From Nitrospira sp. CG24A (GTDB taxonomy: Bacteria; Nitrospirota; Nitrospiria; Nitrospirales; Nitrospiraceae), in assembly GCA_002869925.2 (NCBI GenBank), contig NEWT02000017.1, positions 118,380 through 173,238 on the forward strand: DNA of 54,859 nt, given 5' to 3'. Each line of letters begins with the position of its first letter. Positions within the stretch are counted from its first letter, which is position 1. Positions 26,774-33,127 of the stretch are shown here, piece by piece. The translations under genes were made by a program, and so were the position numbers. The notes below the pieces were generated by a model. That model had not been told where the DNA came from. It saw nothing but the letters and a program-made list of their open reading frames with translations, and searched no databases.

Positions 26774-26974
26774 GTGGCTGAAAACGCTAAGAAAACTGAA
26801 CACGCTGGACCGAAGAAGGGCCGTGGCGCCTACTGGGGGCGGAAAGCCGATGCCAAGCGTGAAAGCAATCGAACAAGGCGCGAAGTTGCGAAGCAAGCCG
26901 TTAGCCAGGGCATCGAGGAATTGAACACGGATAGGGCTACCCATGCGCATGCACAATCCACCACATCCTGGTGA
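26774..26974 (+). CDS. small basic protein upstream of HigA
   Basis: A 66-aa, very basic protein from a GTG start (AGGG about 8 nt upstream). It has [23 protein letters not shown]-type composition followed by a charged helix ([20 protein letters not shown]); the last 15 residues overlap the start of the HigA gene in another frame. It sits where a HigB toxin would usually be but does not resemble one. It might bind nucleic acid. Family not known to me, and the call could be wrong given its size. Confidence 0.5.
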   Translation: MAENAKKTEHAGPKKGRGAYWGRKADAKRESNRTRREVAKQAVSQGIEELNTDRATHAHAQSTTSW

Positions 26975-27227
26975 AGTCATTAAGTCGCTCTGCCTTGAAC
27001 CACTAGGTGTCACCGTGACCCAGGCAGCTGACGCGTTAGGGGTAAGCCGCAAGACCCTTTCTGCTATTTTGAATGGGCGGGCTGGAATCAGTCCCGAGAT
27101 GGCTGTCCGGCTCTCAATTGCATTCGATACCACTGCTGAAAGCTGGATGAATCAACAAACGCAGTACGACCTGTGGCATGCGGAGCAACGGCGCAAGAGT
27201 CTCCGAGTCATGAAACTGTCCGCTTAG
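26943..27227 (+). CDS. higA: HigA-family antitoxin (XRE helix-turn-helix)
   Basis: A 94-aa protein beginning [22 protein letters not shown], the standard HigA opening, followed by the helix-turn-helix [24 protein letters not shown] and [21 protein letters not shown]. In HigBA modules this protein binds the RNase toxin HigB and represses the operon; higB normally lies immediately upstream. Here no HigB is visible within 400 bp on either side; a 66-aa basic protein precedes it instead. It may be an orphan regulator or a solitary antitoxin. AGGG lies about 6 nt before the ATG. Confidence 0.9.
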   Translation: MRMHNPPHPGEVIKSLCLEPLGVTVTQAADALGVSRKTLSAILNGRAGISPEMAVRLSIAFDTTAESWMNQQTQYDLWHAEQRRKSLRVMKLSA

Positions 27228-27257
27228 AAACACTCAAACTGATTTCCTGGTCTGCCT

Positions 27258-27680
27258 ATGCAATTCGACGCTGCGCTTGCTGCACAAGACACATTTCGAC
27301 GAGCCGAGACGGAGCTTGGCTCTGACTGGGATACGGCCGTTGAGCTGGAGGCCACATTTTCCTCCAACGCCGGATCTACGGCACGGGAAGCCTATGAAGG
27401 CTTGCTCGCTCTCAGCGTTCGTTACCCGCAGGCATACTCTTTCCAAGCCTTCTGTATCTTCATCACCTGGCAGCAGGTGACGGAAGAGACCATCGCCCAT
27501 CACTTTCAGACAGGCCTTCGGCTCTGCGAAGCGTTTCTGGCATCTCCTGATGGCAAGCATCCAGTAGACGTCGAGCAGATCACCGAACTCTACGGGTCCT
27601 ATCGAGATGGATTGGGGCTCGATGAAGAGGATGAAACTCTCGTCGAGTTTCGGAAAGACACACCGAAGGGCGGCGACTAA
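27258..27680 (+). CDS. helical acidic protein, unknown function
   Basis: A 140-aa protein with a regular helical pattern (TAREAYEGLLALSVRYPQAYSF, EETIAHHFQTGLRLCEAFL) and an acidic C-terminus (GLDEEDETLVEF). No signal peptide or metal motif. It reads like a small cytoplasmic helix-bundle protein; no family recognised. It lies 30 bp after the HigA gene on the same strand and could be in the same transcript. The start has no clear ribosome-binding site. Confidence 0.65.
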   Translation: MQFDAALAAQDTFRRAETELGSDWDTAVELEATFSSNAGSTAREAYEGLLALSVRYPQAYSFQAFCIFITWQQVTEETIAHHFQTGLRLCEAFLASPDGKHPVDVEQITELYGSYRDGLGLDEEDETLVEFRKDTPKGGD

Positions 27681-27719
27681 CCTCAAACAGTGCTGAGCTG
27701 TAGAGTTCTGAGTGCTGTG

Positions 27720-27875
27720 TTAGGGATTGTCAGAAGTAGCGCACTGCTCGCTGGCAGCTGTGGGCTCCGGATCGGATTCATCGTGCCCGCAATGGGGACA
27801 GGGCATGCAGACCGGCCCATCACAACAATGGTAGATGTATTCGCGGCCACAGCGTTTGCAGTTGGTGTGAGCCAT
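27720..27875 (-). CDS. 51-aa zinc-ribbon protein
   Basis: A short frame starting MAHTNCKRCGREYIYHCCDGP. It contains CKRC, HCC, CMPCPHCGH: two CxxC knuckles and extra His/Cys ligands, a compact zinc-ribbon. The C-terminal 17 residues are acidic and unstructured. It lies between and opposite to genes on the plus strand, in a gap of about 240 bp. The start has only a weak GAG upstream. The density of CxxC pairs in such a short frame makes a real gene likely. Function unknown; such ribbons often bind nucleic acid or partner proteins. Confidence 0.65.
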   Translation of the reverse strand: MAHTNCKRCGREYIYHCCDGPVCMPCPHCGHDESDPEPTAASEQCATSDNP

Positions 27876-27924
27876 CTCTGAACGCAACGTAGCAAACTTC
27901 CCGCCTCCTCACAAGAGCCGATTC

Positions 27925-28680
27925 ATGTCGGACGACGACAAACATCGCGCACGAATTTTTCTCCATCGCGGCCAGCTGACGCAGGCCAGAACTGCCTATG
28001 AACAGGCAGTAGCGGATGATCGCCTGGCCAAGGATCAACGCGCCCTCTCCGATTCACTTGGCAATCTTGGTAACGTCTGCGCGCTCTCGGGCGACCTGGA
28101 TCGTGCGGAAGCTTGCTACAGGGAAGTGCTCGCGATCCAACGCATAGAACGGAATCAACAAGCCATCGCCCACACACTGGTGAATCTCGGCAATCTTCAC
28201 ATCGGCGCCGACCATCCGGAGAAGGCCCGTCCCTATTACCTCGAAGCATTAGACCTACTTCGTGATTTGAAGGACAATCGCGCACTAGGCATTCTCCACA
28301 ACAACCTCGCGCTGCAAGAGGCTCGCGAAGGGCAGTGGGAGCAGGCAGTCACATCGTTCAAGCAGGCCCTCGACCATCATCGAGTCGTCGGGAATGAAGA
28401 AGGACTCGCGGTAACCTATAGCCAGCTTGGCAAATGCTTTCTCGACCAAGGAGATCTCACCAGAGCCGAACGCTGTCTCAACAACGCCTCGGAACATTAC
28501 ATCAAGCTCGGCAACGAACCAGCCGAAGCCGCAGTGCTCCGACTCCTTGCCACGCTGTACGACACTCGTCAGGATCTCGTTTCAGCACGACGCTGTCTTG
28601 AACGCGTGGTGGCTCTCGACCTGCGATACCAGCTGCCTGAGCTACAAACCGACTCGGCCTCTCTCTCGAAACTAAACTAA
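27925..28680 (+). CDS. TPR-repeat protein
   Basis: A 251-aa protein made almost entirely of tetratricopeptide repeats: about six units recognisable by the W/L-G-A-F-A-P pattern (ALSDSLGNLGNVCALSGDLDRAEACYREVL, AHTLVNLGNLHIGADHPEKARPYYLEALDL and so on) at 40-residue spacing. No signal peptide, so it is cytoplasmic, acting as a protein-interaction scaffold. Partners are unknown. The Gly/Asn-containing repeat (NLGNLH) is typical of TPR_12-type kinesin-light-chain-like repeats. Confidence 0.9.
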   Translation: MSDDDKHRARIFLHRGQLTQARTAYEQAVADDRLAKDQRALSDSLGNLGNVCALSGDLDRAEACYREVLAIQRIERNQQAIAHTLVNLGNLHIGADHPEKARPYYLEALDLLRDLKDNRALGILHNNLALQEAREGQWEQAVTSFKQALDHHRVVGNEEGLAVTYSQLGKCFLDQGDLTRAERCLNNASEHYIKLGNEPAEAAVLRLLATLYDTRQDLVSARRCLERVVALDLRYQLPELQTDSASLSKLN

Positions 28681-28874
28681 TCCCCTTCGTCTCTCTTTCG
28701 CACTCCTGTCTATCCTGACAACTTCCGCCGGCTGTCCAGCATTCGTTCACTTTTAGCAGAGGGGAGCTCGGCGTACTCCTGGACAGAATTCAATCCTCTG
28801 CTATCTTTGAAGAGTCACCTTGTTGCCTCACGTTTCATCATGACATAGCCACAAGATACCGACGTGGATGCTGC

Positions 28875-29477
28875 ATGCCATTTCTTGCTCGGGTCCTTAC
28901 CGCATTGGCTCTTGGATCGCTCATGATGACGACCGGCGCCTATGCCGCAGACAGCTCACCGACGATCACTGTCGGCACACAAGAAGTCGGACTCACCGCA
29001 GGCTACATGCTTCCTCATCGTCTCACACAAGACCACACCACCAAACAACAAGGCCCGGCCTTCATGCCCTCCTGGATGATGACCATCACCGACCCGGTGG
29101 GTGACAGCTGGTATCGCGGACAGGTCTCGATCGGCGCCGAAATGGTCTATATCCAATTCCGGGAACCGTTTCTCACACACGGCGTCGGCTTCACTCCGAA
29201 AATCAAATATACGTTCGCTGGATGGGATCGCATCCGGCCCTATGCCGAATTCGCCGGAGGCCCCTTTTGGACCGATCTTGCCGGGAAGATCCCGGAAGAG
29301 TCGAGCCGATTTAATTTTGTCTTAACGGCGGGAGTCGGGGTCTCGTATTTCCTGACCGACCGAGCGGCACTCAACATTGGCTATCGCTTTCACCATATTT
29401 CTAACGCCGGCACTCGGTACCCAAACCTTGGGCTCAATGCCAGCCTTCCCTTTGGCGGCTTTTCATTCTTTTTTTAA
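28875..29477 (+). CDS. PagL-type lipid A deacylase (acyloxyacyl hydrolase)
   Basis: A 200-aa outer-membrane barrel with a signal peptide (about residues 1-25, TTGAYAAD). The C-terminal third carries YRFHHISNAG, the PagL catalytic region (His and Ser with a following Asn), and the protein ends FGGFSFFF with terminal Phe. PagL enzymes remove the 3-O acyl chain from lipid A at the outer-membrane surface, which lowers recognition by host or predators. Length matches PagL (about 170-190). It is followed 16 nt later by a lipoprotein gene, so the two form an operon. Confidence 0.85.
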   Translation: MPFLARVLTALALGSLMMTTGAYAADSSPTITVGTQEVGLTAGYMLPHRLTQDHTTKQQGPAFMPSWMMTITDPVGDSWYRGQVSIGAEMVYIQFREPFLTHGVGFTPKIKYTFAGWDRIRPYAEFAGGPFWTDLAGKIPEESSRFNFVLTAGVGVSYFLTDRAALNIGYRFHHISNAGTRYPNLGLNASLPFGGFSFFF

Positions 29478-29493
29478 ATCACGCGGAGGCGAG

Positions 29494-30249
29494 ATGATAC
29501 GCCAGATTGTTTCACGGCCATTGATCGGTAGCATGCTCGCCATCACACTCGGACTGGGAACGGGAACGGGCTGCTCCCATCAGATCGAGTTGACTCACCC
29601 CACAGACGTTGCATTGCTTGCCAACGCCACGGTGGCCACCGATGCACGAATGCCGCTTCTGCTCGAAACGGTACGGGTGACCCACAACGGCTCGGCGATC
29701 GCTCCGCCTGCCATTCTCGAGCGGCAAGTACTCGGCGCCATCGAAGCCACACGCCTCTTCTCTCAACATTATCAATCGGGGCACGCACAGCCAGCGGCTA
29801 ACCAAGCGCGCGTCACTGTGCGTCTATCGATCGACAATCTTGTCGAGCCCCATGCCGGTCAAGCCGCCTGGCGAGGTCTCCTCGTCGGCGCGTCGATGTT
29901 TACGTTGGCGCCGTTCATTTCTCTCAATTACGACTACGGCACTCAGATGTCGCTTGAGATGGAACGATGGGACGGGAAAATCAAGCACTACAGCGCCACA
30001 GCCAATGGGTCAGCCCACTATAAGCTATTCGGCGCAAACCCGGAAGTTATCGAACAGTTGAAAGGGCAGGTGACGGAAGCCTGCCTCTCGTCTCTGCTCA
30101 ATCAAGTGATTCAAGACTCACCCCTCTACCTTGCACAGAGCGAACAACCTCAGGGCAACCAGATTCGCACCGTCTCCGTCGGAGTCCGACACTCATCGAG
30201 CCGCGCCGTTCCCGTCTCTCGATCTCTCACAGACACGTCTCCCCGATAA
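29494..30249 (+). CDS. lipoprotein, unknown function, paired with the deacylase
   Basis: A 251-aa protein; the ATG at 29494 has GGAGG 5 nt upstream, so the longer frame is excluded. A lipobox LGTGTGC at residues about 21-27 predicts lipidation at Cys27. The mature part includes a long domain with VRVTHNGSAIAPPAILERQVLGAI and a C-terminal Ser/Pro-rich tail. No domain recognised. Placed 16 nt after the PagL-like gene, it may assist lipid A remodelling or be an envelope sensor; this is inference from order only. Confidence 0.75.
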   Translation: MIRQIVSRPLIGSMLAITLGLGTGTGCSHQIELTHPTDVALLANATVATDARMPLLLETVRVTHNGSAIAPPAILERQVLGAIEATRLFSQHYQSGHAQPAANQARVTVRLSIDNLVEPHAGQAAWRGLLVGASMFTLAPFISLNYDYGTQMSLEMERWDGKIKHYSATANGSAHYKLFGANPEVIEQLKGQVTEACLSSLLNQVIQDSPLYLAQSEQPQGNQIRTVSVGVRHSSSRAVPVSRSLTDTSPR

Positions 30250-30288
30250 CCTCCATCCACACAAAGCCATTTATCACACTTCATCAAG

Positions 30289-30400
30289 CAGGATGCTCAA
30301 AGTTGAGCCTCTGAGCGACGCGAGAACGATGCCTGGTGAAAGGCGCGTCTCGGCGCGCCGGGGTTGGGCGGGTGAGAAGAATGACTTTTTCAGCATCCTG
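30289..30400. repeat. palindromic repeat, copy 4
   Basis: The left end CAGGATGCTCAAAGTTGAG and right end CTTTTTCAGCATCCTG are inverted. The centre (GAGCGACGCGAGAACGATG...GGCGCGCCGGGGTTGGGCG) is much diverged from copies 1 and 2. It lies between the lipoprotein stop and the small TPR gene. End arms match the family consensus GCTCAAAAAG/CTTTTTCAGC. Confidence 0.7.
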
Positions 30401-30466
30401 TTAGAGGTCTGGCTCTCTCCTTCCATGCAGTGGTATCATGAGCCTGGTACTCACGAGGAGGCCGAC

Positions 30467-30784
30467 ATGGATCTTGATGCGTTCAGACAAATGGTCGCCA
30501 AAAACCCGAAGGGCTTTCTTGGCCGCTACGGGCTTGGACATAAACTTATCCAGGAAGGTGGCAATCTCGAAGAAGCGGTCGAACACCTGACCATCGCGAC
30601 ACAACTGGACCCAACCCACGTCGCGTCGCATCTCCACCTCGGGCGCACCCTCATTTCTTTAGGGCGAAAGAACGAAGCGAAACCCGTCTTGCAAGCCGGT
30701 ATCGACGCCTCACGCTCCGGTCGATCGAACGGAGGGGGAGACTTGGTCCCTGAAATGGAAGCATTGCTTCAGCCATTGGGATAA
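30467..30784 (+). CDS. small TPR protein
   Basis: A 105-aa protein with a strong GAGGAGG box 5-6 nt before the ATG at 30467. It contains two or three TPR-like units (GFLGRYGLGHKLIQEGGNLEEAVEHL, PTHVASHLHLGRTLISLGRKNEAKPVLQAG), so it probably acts as an adaptor. The upstream repeat copy 4 may supply or end transcription. Cytoplasmic, no signal peptide. Confidence 0.8.
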   Translation: MDLDAFRQMVAKNPKGFLGRYGLGHKLIQEGGNLEEAVEHLTIATQLDPTHVASHLHLGRTLISLGRKNEAKPVLQAGIDASRSGRSNGGGDLVPEMEALLQPLG

Positions 30785-30817
30785 CGAATCGGATAATGAT
30801 GGAGCGAGGAGCGCCGT

Positions 30818-31018
30818 ATGAAGATTGAAGAAGCGAGACAGCGAATTGATTCGGCGATGACGCAGTACGGGGCACACGCGGGGGCGGCGATCGATCTTGT
30901 GATCAGCGAAGTGAAGTCCGATCTCGGCATTTCCACGGCCAATGAACTGATCGAGGAGTTCGACCTCGAATTACAATACAACATCGCCCCGATAGAACCT
31001 GGGTTCTCCAGCAGCTAA
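30818..31018 (+). CDS. small helical protein, unknown function
   Basis: A 66-aa protein starting MKIEEARQRIDSAMTQYG; GAGGAG lies about 8 nt upstream. Fully helical and acidic (DLVISEVKSDLGISTANELIEEFDLEL), a possible dimeric regulator or partner of the TPR protein 33 nt upstream, with which it should be co-transcribed. No known family. Confidence 0.65.
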   Translation: MKIEEARQRIDSAMTQYGAHAGAAIDLVISEVKSDLGISTANELIEEFDLELQYNIAPIEPGFSSS

Positions 31019-31050
31019 GCCATGTGCTTACGGCCTCACGCATCTCAATT

Positions 31051-31220
31051 CAGAGTGCTCAACAAGCTTCTTCAACTAGGCCGCAGGCGAATCGAAACCG
31101 GAAGCGTACTCTTTCTCACCCGCCCGCCCCCGAACTGCTAAGACCGCTCGTTTCCCGAGTGGATACGTTGAGGATTTCGATGAGCCGAGAACGACGTTGA
31201 GGAGCTTTTTCAGCACCCTG
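31051..31220. repeat. palindromic repeat, copy 3 (longer variant)
   Basis: About 170 bp. The left end CAGAGTGCTCAACAAGC and right end GCTTTTTCAGCACCCTG are inverted; the centre carries GGCCGCAGGCGA, TACGTTGAGGATTTCGATGAG and a GCGGTCTTAGCAG-like insertion not found in copies 1 and 2. The right end stops 2 nt before the ATG of the glycosyltransferase gene, so the repeat forms that gene's entire leader. Confidence 0.75.
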
Positions 31221-31222
31221 CT

Positions 31223-32305
31223 ATGCCGATAATTTGGTGCGCCATCTCCGGACATGGCTTCGGTCACGCAGCGCAAGTGGTCCCCGTACTCAACGCGCTA
31301 GGCAACCTCGTCCCCGGACTGACGGCTATTCTTCGTACAACCGTCCCACCCTCGTTTTTCGAAAACCGCCTGACCATCCCCTGGCAACATAGCCTCGCGC
31401 AACAGGACATCGGTTGCATCCAAGATGGGCCTCTTACGATCAACATCGATGCAACCTGGGTGGCACACCAACATTTCCACGAGACCTGGGACGTTCGGCT
31501 GGCCAACGAAGTCGCCGCCATGCAGGCGGCCTCGCCTGCATTAGTCATCGCCGACACGCCCTACCTCGCCATCGAAGCCGGTTCCTGCGCACACATACCG
31601 ACCATCGCCTTGGCAAACCTTACCTGGGACCTTGTGCTCAAGGAATATTGCCACGCCACAGACCATTCCCATCAGCAGTTGATTCAGCACATACGGAAAT
31701 CCTATGCGAATGCCGGCATGGCCCTTCGCATCACCCCTGCTCCAACAATCGATGCCTTCTCGAACGTCATCGATATCGGCCCGATAGCCAACCCCAACCC
31801 CCCTGAACGAAATCGACTTGCCTTAGCCCTCAGCCTAGCCCCCAATGAGAAAATAGTCCTTGTTGGATTCGGTGGTATTGCCCTGCCATCCCTCCCACTT
31901 GAACAGATGGAACAGCTCCATCACTATCGCTTCCTCATTGATAGCCCAATCCCACCGGGCTATTCACGGATTCATTCTATCAAGACGCTCCCATTCTCAT
32001 TTAAAGCCCTGCTGGCTTCCGTCGATCTCATTATGACCAAACCTGGCTACGGCACCATTGTTGAGGCTGTGGCGCTTCAACAGCCGGTCCTGTACGTCCG
32101 CCGATACAATTTTGTCGATGAACAACCGTTGGTGGACTACCTGCATCGCTACGGACGCGGCATGGAATTGTCGATTGACGACTTCGTGAAAGGGCGGTGG
32201 GAGGCCGCGCTCAGAACGGTTCTTGATCTCCCCACGCCCACAACGCCTCCGCCCTCAACTACAGGGGCAACCGACGCAGCCACAATTTTGGCGAAGTCAT
32301 TGTAG
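31223..32305 (+). CDS. GT-B-type glycosyltransferase-like protein
   Basis: A 360-aa protein opening MPIIWCAISGHGFGHAAQ, a glycine-rich acceptor-side loop typical of GT28/MurG-like and related nucleotide-sugar transferases. The C-terminal part has LVGFGGIALPSLP and MTKPGYGTIVEAVALQQPVLY, the donor-binding loop with the conserved Gly-Tyr-Gly-Thr and Glu. The sugar and acceptor are unknown. It starts 2 nt after palindromic repeat copy 3, with no ordinary ribosome-binding site in between. It ends 57 bp before the lasso-cluster promoter, so a tie to that cluster is possible but not shown. Confidence 0.78.
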   Translation: MPIIWCAISGHGFGHAAQVVPVLNALGNLVPGLTAILRTTVPPSFFENRLTIPWQHSLAQQDIGCIQDGPLTINIDATWVAHQHFHETWDVRLANEVAAMQAASPALVIADTPYLAIEAGSCAHIPTIALANLTWDLVLKEYCHATDHSHQQLIQHIRKSYANAGMALRITPAPTIDAFSNVIDIGPIANPNPPERNRLALALSLAPNEKIVLVGFGGIALPSLPLEQMEQLHHYRFLIDSPIPPGYSRIHSIKTLPFSFKALLASVDLIMTKPGYGTIVEAVALQQPVLYVRRYNFVDEQPLVDYLHRYGRGMELSIDDFVKGRWEAALRTVLDLPTPTTPPPSTTGATDAATILAKSL

Positions 32306-32361
32306 AACCCCTCCTCTGCCACTCACGCGCCCACGACTATTCTCCTGCATATTTACCTGTC

Positions 32362-32390
32362 TTGACAGTCCTTCGACCCAAGGCTATTGT
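32362..32390 (+). promoter_or_regulatory. sigma70-type promoter of the lasso cluster
   Basis: A consensus -35 box TTGACA (32362-32367) is separated by exactly 17 bp from TATTGT (32385-32390), 4 of 6 matches to the -10 consensus. Transcription would start near 32397, about 16 nt before the first possible start of the B1 gene at 32413. It places the glycosyltransferase gene outside the lasso transcript. Confidence 0.72.
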
Positions 32391-32412
32391 GAGGTCCTCG
32401 TTACCCCTATTC

Positions 32413-32709
32413 ATGGATACGACTATGCGACTCCGTATCGCCGACGATGTAGTGTGTCGTGACTTGGCGGGAGAATCCGTGCTGTTGAATCTCGGCACAG
32501 GAACCTATTTTGGGCTCGATGCAGTGGGCACTCGCCTGTGGCACCTTGTTACTGAACATGGCTCAACGGCATTGGCCATTGAAACCCTAATTGCTGAATA
32601 CGACGTGGACGAGTCCCGGCTCCAAAAAGACGTGGAGGCCCTCATTGAACAACTCCTAGCCAAGGGGTTACTGACAACCGATGTTGAGCACACTCCGACG
32701 GCTCGCTAA
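32413..32709 (+). CDS. lasso B1: PqqD-like leader-recognition protein
   Basis: A 98-aa protein (94 aa if ATG at 32425 is used), starting MDTTMRLRIADDVVCRDL. It has the PqqD/RiPP recognition element pattern: ESVLLNLGTGTYFGLDAVGTRLWHLV, then an acidic helical pair (LIAEYDVDESRLQKDVEALIEQLLAKGLL). In lasso systems B1 binds the YxxPxLxxxG part of the leader and delivers it to the B2 protease. A longer start at 32362 is excluded because it lies in the promoter. It overlaps the B2 gene by 29 nt, indicating tight coupling. Confidence 0.88.
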   Translation: MDTTMRLRIADDVVCRDLAGESVLLNLGTGTYFGLDAVGTRLWHLVTEHGSTALAIETLIAEYDVDESRLQKDVEALIEQLLAKGLLTTDVEHTPTAR

Positions 32710-33127
32710 TCTCACCCTCGTCGAACGCGCACTGCTCCTGCAACTTACCGCACTGTCACTCGGGCTCAGAGTCGCGCTCACCACTATCACTCTCCCGCGC
32801 CTGACTTCCCTCCTGTCACATATCGCCGTATCTCCTCTGCTCAGCCAGGTTCCCATTTTTCATACTCGCTGCACAGTGGATCGACTATTCACACTGATCG
32901 ACCTGGCGACGGCCGTAAGTCACAGAAATGGCCGCTGCCTCCCGCGCTCACTGCTCCTCTTCTGGCTCTTCCGCGCACGGCACGAGCCTGTCGAACTCTG
33001 CCTCGGCGTCATCAAAAACAGAACCACGCTGGAAGGACATGCATGGGTCGAACGAGATGGCATCGTTCTCGGCGACACTGTCTCCTTCACAAGCCGCTAT
33101 GCGCTCTTCCTCCGGTTATCATCATGA
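32681..33127 (+). CDS. lasso B2: transglutaminase-like leader protease
   Basis: A 148-aa protein of the lasso B2 (bacterial transglutaminase-like Cys protease) family. The catalytic Cys is Cys86 in GRCLPRSLLLFW, the His is His120 in LEGHAWVE and the Asp is probably Asp132 in LGDTVS. It cuts the leader after the penultimate Thr region, giving the free N-terminus used for ring closure. It overlaps the cyclase gene by 4 nt (ATGA). The N-terminal third is hydrophobic (ERALLLQLTALSLGLRVALTT), usual for B2 proteins. Confidence 0.88.
   Translation: MLSTLRRLANLTLVERALLLQLTALSLGLRVALTTITLPRLTSLLSHIAVSPLLSQVPIFHTRCTVDRLFTLIDLATAVSHRNGRCLPRSLLLFWLFRARHEPVELCLGVIKNRTTLEGHAWVERDGIVLGDTVSFTSRYALFLRLSS

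Noticed and set aside
32362-32412. Earlier TTG start for the lasso B1 gene
   Set aside because: That TTG is the first base triplet of the TTGACA -35 box of a good promoter, and the residues before 32413 do not fit the family.
32413-32709. PQQ biosynthesis reading of the PqqD-like gene
   Set aside because: No pqqA, B, C or E is present, and the neighbours are lasso B2, C and A genes.
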